From assembly GCF_009793335.1 (NCBI RefSeq), contig NZ_WING01000002.1, positions 186,001-250,000 on the forward strand: DNA of 64,000 nt. The letters are read 5' to 3'. Each line of letters opens with the position of its first letter. Positions within the stretch are counted from its first letter, which is position 1. A program made the position numbers and the translations under genes. The notes under the pieces were generated by a model. That model worked only from the letters and a program-made list of their open reading frames with translations, searched no databases and was not told the DNA's origin. This DNA comes from Actinomadura sp. J1-007. GTDB lineage: Bacteria > Actinomycetota > Actinomycetes > Streptosporangiales > Streptosporangiaceae. Below are positions 1-8,333 of the stretch, one piece after another.

Positions 1-1637
1 CGCGCGAACGCGAACCGGACCGTCCGGCCGCCGTAGGTCAGGACCGTCCCGTCGAGGGACGCGGCGACGGGCGCGCCGTCGCCGACCCGGACCTGCGCGC
101 CCTGCGCGCGGCCCCGCACGCGGACCTCGACGGGGTCGCCGCCGGACGGCGTGACGATCCACGGCGTCCACGCGTGCGCGCCGGGACGCCAGCCGTCCGG
201 GATCTCCCACGGGTCGGGGTCGGCGGTCTCCAGCGCGCGGGTCCGTTCGAGCGCGGCGGCGGCGAGGACCTCGTCCGGGACGGGCGCGGGCGCGGCGAGG
301 CCGTCCGGGCCGTCCAGGGACCGCTCGACCAGGCCCGTGTCGAGGTCGCCCGCGGCGACCGCCGGATGGCGCAGCAGCGCGCGCAGGAACGCCACGTTCG
401 TCGGCACGCCGAGCAGCGCGTACGAGGCGAGTGCCCGGTCGAGGCGGCGCAGCGCCTCCGCGCGGTCCGGGCCCCACGCGACGACCTTGGCGAGCATCGG
501 GTCGTACGCCCCGCCGACCTCGGCGCCCTCCGCGAGGCCCGAGTCGACGCGGACGTGCTCGCCGGACGGCTCGGACAGCGCGAGGACGCGCCCCCCGGTC
601 GGCAGGAACCCGCGCGCCGGGTCCTCGGCGTAGACGCGGGCCTCCACGGCGTGCCCGTCCAGCGCCACGTCCCCCTGGGCGAGCGGCAGCGGCTCCCCGG
701 CGGCGGCGCGGAGCTGGAGCTCGACCAGGTCCAGGCCCGTGACCAGCTCCGTCACCGGGTGCTCGACCTGGAGGCGGGTGTTCATCTCCATGAAGAAGTA
801 CTCGCCGGGACGGTCGGCGGAGACGATGTACTCGACCGTCCCCGCGCCGACGTACCCGACGGCGCGGGCGGCGGCGACGGCGCTCTCGCCCATGCGCGCG
901 CGGGCGGCGGCGTCGAGCAGCGGCGACGGGGCCTCCTCCACGATCTTCTGGTGGCGGCGCTGGAGGCTGCACTCGCGCTCGCCCAGGTGGACGGCGTTGC
1001 CGTGCGCGTCGGCGAACACCTGGATCTCGATGTGCCGGGGGTTCTCCACGAACCGTTCGGCGAGCAGGGTGTCGTCGCCGAACGACGCGGACGCCTCGCG
1101 CCGCGCCGACGCGATCGCCTCGGGCAGGTCGGCGGCGTCGCGGACGAGGCGCATGCCCTTCCCGCCGCCGCCCGCCGACGGCTTCAGCAGGACCGGCAGG
1201 CCGACCTCCAGCGCGGCGGCCTCCAGTTCGGCGTCGGTGAGGCCCGGCTCGTCCCGTCCGGGAACGACCGGGACCCCGGCGGCGGCCACGGTCCGCTTCG
1301 CGCGGATCTTGTCGCCCATCGCCTCGATCGCGGCGGCGGGCGGGCCGACGAACGTCAGGCCGGCGTCAGCGCAGGCGCGGGCGAACGCGGCGTTCTCGGA
1401 GAGGAAGCCGTAGCCGGGGTGGACCGCCTCCGCGCCCGTCGCGCGGGCCGCCTCGACGATCGCGTCGCCGTCCAGGTAGGACGGGATCAGCACCGCCTCG
1501 TCGGCCGCGCGCACGTGCGGGGCGCCCGCGTCGGCGCGGGAGTGCACCGCGACCGAGCGGACCCCGAGCCGCCGCAGGGTGCGCGCGACCCGGACCGCGA
1601 TCTCGCCGCGGTTGGCGATCAGGACGCTCTCGAACAT
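1..1637 (-). CDS. Acyl-CoA carboxylase alpha subunit (biotin carboxylase), partial
   Basis: ATP-dependent carboxylation of biotin, the first half-reaction of an acetyl-/propionyl-/methylcrotonyl-CoA carboxylase in the cytoplasm. The reading frame starts at ATG 1637 with the family N-terminus FESVLIANRGEIAVR, has HPGYGFLSEN (about 73-82), the ATP-grasp glycine loop KPSAGGGGKGM (152-162) and the catalytic segment EMNTRLQVEHPVTE (about 275-288). About 545 codons are visible and the frame runs off the left edge, so the C-terminal biotinyl domain is not seen. It lies 17 bp after the carboxyltransferase gene, clearly one operon. The order TetR / ligase / carboxyltransferase / biotin carboxylase resembles leucine (methylcrotonyl-CoA) catabolism clusters; the substrate is an inference. 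Confidence 0.95.
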   Translation of the reverse strand, partial: MFESVLIANRGEIAVRVARTLRRLGVRSVAVHSRADAGAPHVRAADEAVLIPSYLDGDAIVEAARATGAEAVHPGYGFLSENAAFARACADAGLTFVGPPAAAIEAMGDKIRAKRTVAAAGVPVVPGRDEPGLTDAELEAAALEVGLPVLLKPSAGGGGKGMRLVRDAADLPEAIASARREASASFGDDTLLAERFVENPRHIEIQVFADAHGNAVHLGERECSLQRRHQKIVEEAPSPLLDAAARARMGESAVAAARAVGYVGAGTVEYIVSADRPGEYFFMEMNTRLQVEHPVTELVTGLDLVELQLRAAAGEPLPLAQGDVALDGHAVEARVYAEDPARGFLPTGGRVLALSEPSGEHVRVDSGLAEGAEVGGAYDPMLAKVVAWGPDRAEALRRLDRALASYALLGVPTNVAFLRALLRHPAVAAGDLDTGLVERSLDGPDGLAAPAPVPDEVLAAAALERTRALETADPDPWEIPDGWRPGAHAWTPWIVTPSGGDPVEVRVRGRAQGAQVRVGDGAPVAASLDGTVLTYGGRTVRFAFA

Positions 1638-1654
1638 GGCCAAGGGAGCAGACC

Positions 1655-3259
1655 TCACATCCGGAAGACGCCGTAGCCGACCGGCTCCAGCGGTGCGTTC
1701 GCCGCGACCGACAGCCCGAGCCCGAGCACGCGCCGGGTGTCGCGCGGGTCGATGACCCCGTCGTCCCACAGCCGCGCGGTCGAGTAGTAGGGGTTGCCCT
1801 GCGCCTCGTACTGCTCGCGGATCGGCGCCTTGAACGCCTCCTCGTCCTCGGCGGACCAGGCGTCGCCGAGCTGGTCGCGGCGGACCGTCGCGAGGACGGA
1901 CGCCGCCTGCTCGCCGCCCATCACCGAGACGCGGGCGTTCGGCCACATCCACAGGAAGCGCGGCGAGTACGCCCGGCCGCACATCGCGTAGTTGCCCGCG
2001 CCGAACGAACCGCCGATGACGACCGTGAACTTCGGCACGCGCGCGCACGAGACGGCCGTGACCATCTTCGCGCCGTGCTTGGCTATGCCGCCCGCCTCGT
2101 ACTCGCGGCCCACCATGAACCCGGTGATGTTCTGGAGGAACACCAGCGGGACGCTGCGGCGGTCGCACAGCTCGATGAAATGCGCGCCCTTCTGCGCCGA
2201 CTCGCCGAACAGGATGCCGTTGTTGGCGACGATCCCGACCGGATGCCCGTGGATCCGCGCGAACCCGGTGACCAGCGTCGCGCCGTACTCCTTCTTGAAC
2301 TCCTGGAACCGGCTGCCGTCCACGATCCGCGCGATCACCTCGCGCACGTCGTAGGGCGTGCGCGGGTCGGGCGGGACGACGCCGTACAGCTCGGACGGGT
2401 CGGCCGCGGGCTCCTCGGGCGCGGCGACGTCCCACGGGCGCGGCGCGCGCGGGCCGAGCGTGCCGACGATGTCGCGGACGATCCCGAGCGCGTGCGCGTC
2501 GCTGTCGGCGAGGTGGTCGGTCACTCCGGACGTGCGCGAGTGCAGCTCGCCGCCGCCGAGCTCCTCGGCCGTGACGACCTCGCCGGTCGCGGCCTTCACC
2601 AGCGGCGGGCCGCCGAGGAAGATCGTCCCCTGGTTCCGGACGATCACCGCCTCGTCGCTCATCGCCGGGACGTACGCGCCGCCCGCCGTGCACGACCCGA
2701 GCACCGCCGCGATCTGCGGGATGCCGCGCGCCGACATCGTCGCCTGGTTGTAGAAGATCCGGCCGAAGTGCTCGCGGTCGGGGAACACCTCGTCCTGGCG
2801 CGGCAGGAACGCGCCGCCGGAGTCGACCAGGTAGACGCAGGGCAGCCGGTTGTGCAGCGCCACCTCCTGCGCGCGCAGGTGCTTCTTGACCGTGACGGGG
2901 TAGTAGGTGCCGCCCTTCACGGTCGCGTCGTTGGCGACGACGACGCACTCGCGGCCGGAGACCCGGCCGACGCCGGTGATGATCCCCGCGCCGGGCGCCT
3001 CGTCGCCGTACATCCCGTTCGCGGCGAGGGGGGACAGCTCCAGGAACGGCGAGCCCGGGTCGAGCAGCGCGTCCACCCGGTCGCGGGGGAGCAGCTTGCC
3101 GCGGGCGACGTGCCGTTCGCGGGAGCGCTCAGGGCCGCCGCGCCCCGCCCGGTCGACGCGCTCGCGCAGCTCCGCGGCGAGGGCCTCGTTGTGCTCGGCG
3201 TTCCGCTTGAACGCCGCGCCGCCCGGATCGGCCCGCGTGGCCAGCTCAGGTCCGCCCAT
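1655..3259 (-). CDS. Acyl-CoA carboxylase beta subunit (carboxyltransferase)
   Basis: Carboxyltransferase that moves the carboxyl group from carboxybiotin to an acyl-CoA, partner of the next gene. The 534-residue product has both crotonase-like halves, with GSCTAGGAYVPAMSDE in the N-terminal half and GGSFGAGNYAMCGRAYSPRF in the C-terminal half, typical of the methylcrotonyl-CoA/propionyl-CoA type. I chose ATG 3259 because it is preceded by GAGGA and gives the usual beginning (LATRADPGGAAFKRN). An upstream in-frame ATG at 3301 would add 14 atypical residues and place the start beyond the operator. Its promoter region holds two identical-format palindromes that the divergent TetR gene probably uses. 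Confidence 0.93.
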   Translation of the reverse strand: MGGPELATRADPGGAAFKRNAEHNEALAAELRERVDRAGRGGPERSRERHVARGKLLPRDRVDALLDPGSPFLELSPLAANGMYGDEAPGAGIITGVGRVSGRECVVVANDATVKGGTYYPVTVKKHLRAQEVALHNRLPCVYLVDSGGAFLPRQDEVFPDREHFGRIFYNQATMSARGIPQIAAVLGSCTAGGAYVPAMSDEAVIVRNQGTIFLGGPPLVKAATGEVVTAEELGGGELHSRTSGVTDHLADSDAHALGIVRDIVGTLGPRAPRPWDVAAPEEPAADPSELYGVVPPDPRTPYDVREVIARIVDGSRFQEFKKEYGATLVTGFARIHGHPVGIVANNGILFGESAQKGAHFIELCDRRSVPLVFLQNITGFMVGREYEAGGIAKHGAKMVTAVSCARVPKFTVVIGGSFGAGNYAMCGRAYSPRFLWMWPNARVSVMGGEQAASVLATVRRDQLGDAWSAEDEEAFKAPIREQYEAQGNPYYSTARLWDDGVIDPRDTRRVLGLGLSVAANAPLEPVGYGVFRM

Positions 3260-3277
3260 CACCCGTCCTCGTCGACA

Positions 3278-3293
3278 GTTAAGGGTCATTAAC
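3278..3293. promoter_or_regulatory. TetR-type operator O1, GTTAA-N6-TTAAC
   Basis: The site GTTAAGGGTCATTAAC is an inverted repeat with 5-bp arms, just upstream of the carboxyltransferase start. A second site of the same format lies 35 bp away. Inference: binding site for the divergent TetR protein. Confidence 0.6.
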
Positions 3294-3312
3294 TCGGTCA
3301 TGCGCCGCCGAT

Positions 3313-3328
3313 GTTAACCGGCATTAAC
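3313..3328. promoter_or_regulatory. TetR-type operator O2, GTTAA-N6-TTAAC
   Basis: GTTAACCGGCATTAAC has the same arms and spacer length as O1 and sits 22 bp before the TetR start at 3351. The pair is in the divergent intergenic region, so one repressor could control both directions. Confidence 0.6.
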
Positions 3329-3350
3329 AATGCCAGTCTAGACTTCCATC

Positions 3351-4066
3351 ATGACATCCGAGCCCGCCGCGCCGCGCACCGCCGGGAGCCCGCGCGCGGA
3401 CGAGCCGGCCGCCGCGGGGCCCCCGCGGGCCCCGGCGCGCCCGCCAACCCGCGCCGGGCCGAGATCCTGGCGGCGGGGGCCGAGCTGTTCGCGCGACGCG
3501 GCTTCCACGGCGTGTCGATCGGCGACCTCGGCCGCGCCGTCGGCCTGACCGGGCCCGCGCTGTACCGGCACTTCAGCGGCAAGGAGGCCGTCCTCGCCGA
3601 GATGCTGCTCGACATCAGCGAGCGGCTCCGCGCCGAGGGCGCCCGCCGCGCCGCCGCGCCCGACCCCGGCGAGGCGCTCGACGCGCTGCTGCGCTGGCAC
3701 GTCTCGTTCGCCCTGGAGAACCCCGCGCTGATCACCGTCCACGAGCGGGAGCTGGACAACGTGCCCCAGCCGCAGCGCCACCGGGTCCGCCGCATCCAGC
3801 GCGCCTACGTGGAGGAATGGGTCGGGGTGCTGCGGAGGCTGAGCCCGGGGCGCTCCGACGACCACCTCCGGGCCGCCGTGCACGCCTGCTTCGGCCTGCT
3901 CAACTCCACCCCGCACAGCGCCGCCGGCCTCGGCGCCGGGCCGATGGCCGAGCTGCTGCGGTCCATGGCGAGGGCCGCGCTGGACGGCGCGCGCACCGAA
4001 AGCCGAGGTCATCCGGGGGACGCCGTCCCGGGCGCCGCCGCGGGGACCGGGCCGGGCGGGGGCTAG
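3351..4066 (+). CDS. TetR-family regulator of the carboxylase/ligase genes (apparent frameshift near N-terminus)
   Basis: DNA-binding repressor. The helix-turn-helix reads ILAAGAELFARRGFHG...VGLTGPALYRHFSGKEAVL, and the C-terminal ligand domain runs to the stop at 4066. Two N-termini are possible. ATG 3351 gives an ordinary flexible tail (MTSEPAAPRTAGSPRADEP) that must lose one base near the GGGGCCCCC run at 3417-3428 to enter the HTH frame. ATG 3311 is in frame but begins inside operator O2 and yields an Arg-rich stretch that looks out of frame. I favour 3351 with an under-called base, as the same defect recurs elsewhere in this window. Divergent from the carboxylase and upstream of the acyl-CoA synthetase. 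Confidence 0.85.
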
Positions 4067-4090
4067 CGCTCCGGGCCGCCACCAAGATAA

Positions 4091-4110
4091 AACTGATTTC
4101 AGATTCAGTT
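4091..4110. promoter_or_regulatory. Operator AACTGA-N8-TCAGTT upstream of acyl-CoA synthetase
   Basis: AACTGATTTCAGATTCAGTT is an inverted repeat 13 bp before the ATG of the ligase gene. The same arms and spacer recur at 6945-6964 before the exported hydrolase gene. It differs from the GTTAA sites, so a second regulator is implied. Confidence 0.6.
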
Positions 4111-4123
4111 TCTTGGAGGGCGC

Positions 4124-5710
4124 ATGCAGAGCTGGGTGCACGTCGTCGAGTGGCGGGCGCGGGGCCGCCGCGACCAGACCGCCGTCCGCGACGACCGCGG
4201 GACCGCCCTCACCTACGGCGAGCTGGCGGTCGCCCTCGAACGCGCCGCCGGAGGCTGGGCCGCGCGGGGCGTCGGCGACGGCGACGTGGTCGCGGTCGTC
4301 GCCAAGAACAGCGCCGCGTTCCTCGTGCAGGCCCTCGGGCTCATGCGCGCCGGCGCGATCCCGCTGTTCGTCAACTGGCGGCTGTCGGGCCGCGAGCTCG
4401 CCGGCCTGTGCGACCTGGCGGCGCCGGTCGCGGTCGTCGCCGACCCCGGGTTCGGCGGGATGGTGGAGGAGAGCGGCCACCCGTTCGGGACGCGCGTCGC
4501 GATCGGCCGTTCCGCGCCTGAGGGCTGGACGCCGTCCGCCGCCCTCGACGCCCCGCCGCCGCCCCGTCCCGCCGAACGGCTCTCGTCCGCCGGGGTCTTC
4601 GGGCTCATGCACACCAGCGGCACCACGGGCCGCCCGAAGCTGATCCCGCTCGTCAACGGGTCGCTGATGCGCTCGCTGGCGGGCTTCGCGATCGAGATCG
4701 GCGACCAGGTCGCCGGGTCCCGGCACCTCCAGATCATGCCGCTGTTCCACCTGGCCGGGTTCGCGCAGGCGATGCAGTGCCTGCTGACCGCGGGGACGCT
4801 GATCGTGCACGCGGGGTTCGAGCCGAAGGCCGTCGTGGACGCGTTCGAGCGCGACCGGGTCGAGTTCTTCACCGCCGGACCCTCGCTGATCGACATGCTC
4901 GTGGCGGAGGTCCGGTCCCGTCCGGAGCGGCCCGACCTCGGCTCCCTCCGCGAGATCCAGTACGGCTCGGCGCCGATCACGCCCGCGTCCCTGCGCGCCG
5001 CGATCGACACCCTCGGCTGCCGCTTCCGGCAGATCTACGGGAGCACCGAGTGCCTGGGGTTCGTGAGCCTGCTGCACCCCGACGACCACCGCCCCGACGC
5101 GCCCGTCCTGGCGAGCGCGGGCCAGATCGTGCTCGGCTGGGAGGTGCGCGTCGCGGGCCCGGACGGCGCGGAGGTCCCGGCGGGCGAGCCCGGCGAGCTG
5201 CACGTGCGGGGCGACGGCCTGTTCCCCGGCTACTGGAACGACGAGGCCGCCACCGCCGCCGCGTTCGACGGGGACGGCTGGTACCGGACGGGCGACATCG
5301 TGCGGATCACCGCGGACGGCTACCTGCACGTCCTCGACCGCGCCAAGGACATGGTGATCAGCGGCGGGGAGAACGTCTACCCGGCCGAGGTCGAGGCCGT
5401 CCTCGCCGAGCACCCGGCGGTCGCGGAGGTCGCCGTCATCGGCGTCCCGCACCCGCGCTGGGGCGAGGCCGTCCACGCGATCGTCGTCCCGTCCCGCACC
5501 GCCAAAGCGGTCGGCGCCGGCGCGGAGGCCGGGGCCGGTGGAGAGGAGGGGCCGCCGCCTCCGCCGGAGGCGCTCATCGCCTGGACCCGCGACCGCCTGG
5601 CGCATTTCAAGTGCCCGAAGTCGCTGGAGTACGCCGACGCGCTCCCGCGCAACAGCACCGGCAAGATCCTCAAGCGCGAGCTGCGCGCGTCCCGCTCCGG
5701 AGCCGCCTGA
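4124..5710 (+). CDS. Acyl-CoA synthetase (class I adenylate-forming ligase)
   Basis: Activates a carboxylic acid to its CoA thioester through an acyl-adenylate. The 528-residue product is full length for the ANL superfamily. It has the AMP-binding loop HTSGTTGRPK at about 162-171, QIYGSTECLG around 305, GWYRTGDIVRI around 385, and the C-terminal lid with the catalytic lysine in NSTGKILKREL near 510-520. ATG 4124 follows TTGGAGGG. It lies 57 bp after the TetR gene and carries its own palindromic operator. A loop of Ala/Gly/Glu (about 465-485) is a local insertion before the lid. The acid used is not determined; branched short-chain or fatty acids fit the neighbours. Confidence 0.93.
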   Translation: MQSWVHVVEWRARGRRDQTAVRDDRGTALTYGELAVALERAAGGWAARGVGDGDVVAVVAKNSAAFLVQALGLMRAGAIPLFVNWRLSGRELAGLCDLAAPVAVVADPGFGGMVEESGHPFGTRVAIGRSAPEGWTPSAALDAPPPPRPAERLSSAGVFGLMHTSGTTGRPKLIPLVNGSLMRSLAGFAIEIGDQVAGSRHLQIMPLFHLAGFAQAMQCLLTAGTLIVHAGFEPKAVVDAFERDRVEFFTAGPSLIDMLVAEVRSRPERPDLGSLREIQYGSAPITPASLRAAIDTLGCRFRQIYGSTECLGFVSLLHPDDHRPDAPVLASAGQIVLGWEVRVAGPDGAEVPAGEPGELHVRGDGLFPGYWNDEAATAAAFDGDGWYRTGDIVRITADGYLHVLDRAKDMVISGGENVYPAEVEAVLAEHPAVAEVAVIGVPHPRWGEAVHAIVVPSRTAKAVGAGAEAGAGGEEGPPPPPEALIAWTRDRLAHFKCPKSLEYADALPRNSTGKILKRELRASRSGAA

Positions 5711-5754
5711 CGCGCACGTCGAACGCGCCGGTCGCCCGCTGCGTACCACGGCAC

Positions 5755-6789
5755 ATGAAGGACCAGAAGGTCGCTCCGTTCGACGAGACCCCCGACCCGT
5801 CCTCCTCGCCCTCCTCGTCCTCCTCGTCCGCCGAGCCGGTCGCCGCGGCGTACGGGCCGCCCTCCGACGCCCGCGCCGGTGAACCCCTCTGCGTGGGCTG
5901 CGGACGTCCCGTCCCGCAGCCGGGCCGCGGCGCGCGCACCGTCCGCTACTGCCCGGACGGCGGCGGCGCGTGCGAGGCGGCGGCGCGCGACCGCCGCGAG
6001 GCGCCGGGCCTCACGGGGCAGGTCGCCTGGGCCTGGGAGATGGTCGAACGCCTCGAAAGCGCCGCCGACCACCTCGCCGTCTCGCTCGCGTCGGAGCTGA
6101 GCGTCGCGGGCGTCGAACGGCGCGTCGCCGACGCGCGGGCGCGCGCGGCCGAACAGGTCGCCGTGGCGCAGCGCGAGCGCGCCGCGTCCCAGGAACAGGC
6201 CGAGACCGCTTGGCGCGAGGCGGCGTCCGCCCGGAACCGCGCCGAGACCGCCGAACGGGACGCCGCCTCCGCGCTCGCCGACGCGCGCCGCGCCCGCGAC
6301 GAACGCGAGGAGGCGCGCCGCGAGGCGGCCGAGGCCGAGGAACGGGCCGAACGGGCCTCCGCCGCCCGGCTCGCCGCCGAGGACCTGCGCGCCGCCGTCC
6401 GCGACGCCGAGGCCAAACGCGGACAGGCCGTCGCCGACCGCGACCAGATGCAGGCCCGCGCGCACGACCTCGAACAGCACAACCGGCGCCTGTCCCGGGT
6501 CGTAGAGGACCACCGCGCCGCGCTGGCCGCCCTGACCGCCGACCGCGACGCCGAGTTCCGGCCCGCGTCCAGCGCCCCGTCCGCGTCCGGCGTCCCGTCC
6601 GCCACCGCTCCACGCGCCGCGAACGGCGTCCGCCGGATCGACGAGGAGCCGCCCACCGGCCTGCACTCCCTGGCCGACCTGAATCCCGCGTCCCTCAACG
6701 ACTCGCGCACCACCCGCAACGACATCCGACCCCTAGGCCGCACCAACGGCAGCCCCACCAATGGCCACAAACGACCTCGTCCCGACTGA
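5755..6789 (+). CDS. Hypothetical protein: CxxC N-terminus and long coiled coil
   Basis: No function recognised. The 344-residue product has a Ser/Pro-rich start, a short cysteine motif (CVGCGRP ... RYCPDGGGAC) that could bind one metal, then from about residue 80 to 280 an Ala/Glu/Arg heptad-rich helix that should form a coiled coil. A disordered tail contains NGHKRPRPD. The layout (small zinc ribbon plus coiled coil) resembles DNA-binding KfrA-like or structural proteins common in actinomycetes, but I see no defined helix-turn-helix. It starts 44 bp after the ligase and reads in the same direction, so co-transcription is possible. Confidence 0.8.
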   Translation: MKDQKVAPFDETPDPSSSPSSSSSSAEPVAAAYGPPSDARAGEPLCVGCGRPVPQPGRGARTVRYCPDGGGACEAAARDRREAPGLTGQVAWAWEMVERLESAADHLAVSLASELSVAGVERRVADARARAAEQVAVAQRERAASQEQAETAWREAASARNRAETAERDAASALADARRARDEREEARREAAEAEERAERASAARLAAEDLRAAVRDAEAKRGQAVADRDQMQARAHDLEQHNRRLSRVVEDHRAALAALTADRDAEFRPASSAPSASGVPSATAPRAANGVRRIDEEPPTGLHSLADLNPASLNDSRTTRNDIRPLGRTNGSPTNGHKRPRPD

Positions 6790-6944
6790 CCAACGCGCCG
6801 GCGGCCTCCGGCCTGCACCGCTCCACGCCGCCGTCCCCTCAAACCCTGAGCCGGCGAGATGGCGGGACGTCAGAGATCAGGACGTTGGGCTGCTCTGGGC
6901 TCTTGACCCGCGCGGGCGCGCCTCGGTAGAACGGACGGGCTTGA

Positions 6945-6964
6945 AACTGAGTTTAGTTTCAGTT
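6945..6964. promoter_or_regulatory. Operator AACTGA-N8-TCAGTT upstream of MBL-fold hydrolase
   Basis: AACTGAGTTTAGTTTCAGTT has the same 6-bp arms and 8-bp spacer as the site at 4091-4110 and is again about 15 bp before the start codon. The spacer sequences differ, which suggests selection on the arms. Confidence 0.6.
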
Positions 6965-6979
6965 CTATGAGGAGCCGCC

Positions 6980-8146
6980 GTGCCTACCGACCCTGAGTCC
7001 CGCCCCGCCGTCCCGAGCCGCCGACGCCTGCTCCAGGGCGGCGCGGTCGCCACCGGCGCAGCCGCCGCGGCGGCGCTGGCCCCCGCCGCGGCCGCGCACG
7101 CCGCCGGTCCCGCCTCGGGTGGCCGGTGGCCCCTCGGCAAGGGCCGGTTCCGGACCCGTCTCGTGCTGCTCGGCACCGCGGGCGGGCCCGTTCCGAACGC
7201 CGACCGCTTCGGGATCTCGACGGCGCTCGTCGTCGGCGACCGCACGTACCTGTTCGACGCGGGCCGAGGCTCGGTCAGCCAGTACGTCCGGGCCGGGCTG
7301 GAGTTCAAGAGGCTGCGCGGCATGTTCGTCACGCACCTGCACGCGGACCACACCGCCGACCTGTTCCAGTACCTGCTGCTCGGCCTGGTCAGCCCGGACG
7401 GCGACGCCCTCGTCCCGCCGATCGACCTGTACGGCCCCGGCCGCGCGGGCGCCCTGCCGCCGCAGTGGGGCAAGCCGCGCCCGACGCCCAACGTCAACCC
7501 CGACAACCCGACGCCTGGGCTGAAGGACCTGTTCGCCGACTCGCTCGACGGCTTCGCGTACCACTTCAACATCCTCGGCCGCGAGGCGAACATGCCCGAT
7601 CCGTCGAAGTTCCTGCGCATCCACGAGATCGACGTCTCCGGGACGGGTGCGAACCCGATCGACGACCTCGCGCCGAAGATGGCGCCGATCAAGCTCTTCT
7701 CCGACGGAACGATCACGGTCGAGACGATCCTGGTCTCGCACGGACTGGTGTTCCCGGCGTTCGCCTACCGCGTCACCACCCCGGACGGCGTGGTCGTCTT
7801 CTCCGGCGACACCGGCTACAACGAGAACCTCATCGCGTTCTCGCGCGGCGCCGACGTCCTCGTCCACGAGGCCGTGAGCGTGGGCTACTACAAGGACAAG
7901 GGCTCGGACGAGGCGTTCATCAAGCACCTGGAGGAGGGTCACACCGACGTGGTCAAGGTCGGCGAGGTCGCCGCGCGCGCCGGCGTCGGAACGCTCGTCC
8001 TCAGCCACCTCGGCCCGGCCCGTTCCGACATGGTCTCCGACCGCGAGTGGCGCAAGGGCGCCCGCACCCACTTCAAGGGCGACCTCGTCGTGGGCCGCGA
8101 CCTGATGAACATCGGCGTCCGCCACCACCGCCACCACAACCACTGA
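6980..8146 (+). CDS. Tat-exported metallo-beta-lactamase-fold hydrolase
   Basis: Predicted zinc hydrolase acting outside the membrane. The N-terminus carries a twin-arginine signal (SRRRLLQGGAVATG followed by an Ala-rich hydrophobic segment and AHA cleavage region). The mature part has the metal motif THLHADHTAD near 118-127, a later FSGDTGYNENL and VLSHLGPAR, giving the H-x-H-x-D-H, D and H set of the superfamily. At 388 residues it matches the ribonuclease Z/arylsulfatase-like branch rather than a beta-lactamase. GTG 6980 is preceded by GAGGAG. It shares an operator with the acyl-CoA synthetase at 4124, suggesting a joint role, perhaps cleavage of an exogenous ester or lactone; the substrate is unknown. 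Confidence 0.9.
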   Translation: MPTDPESRPAVPSRRRLLQGGAVATGAAAAAALAPAAAAHAAGPASGGRWPLGKGRFRTRLVLLGTAGGPVPNADRFGISTALVVGDRTYLFDAGRGSVSQYVRAGLEFKRLRGMFVTHLHADHTADLFQYLLLGLVSPDGDALVPPIDLYGPGRAGALPPQWGKPRPTPNVNPDNPTPGLKDLFADSLDGFAYHFNILGREANMPDPSKFLRIHEIDVSGTGANPIDDLAPKMAPIKLFSDGTITVETILVSHGLVFPAFAYRVTTPDGVVVFSGDTGYNENLIAFSRGADVLVHEAVSVGYYKDKGSDEAFIKHLEEGHTDVVKVGEVAARAGVGTLVLSHLGPARSDMVSDREWRKGARTHFKGDLVVGRDLMNIGVRHHRHHNH

Positions 8147-8333
8147 CCCGCACGGCCCCCCGCTCGTCCGCTCCCTGTCCGGGAGGACGCCCCCCGCTCA
8201 GCCCGTTCCGGCGTGCCCTCGAAGCGGTCGGGCGGGGAGGCCGGGGAACCGGGGACGGCGGCCACTGCCGACGGTCGCTCTGGTCGTTTGGCGAGGGGAG
8301 TGGCGGGCCGGGTTCGGGGCACGTGGGGTGCCG

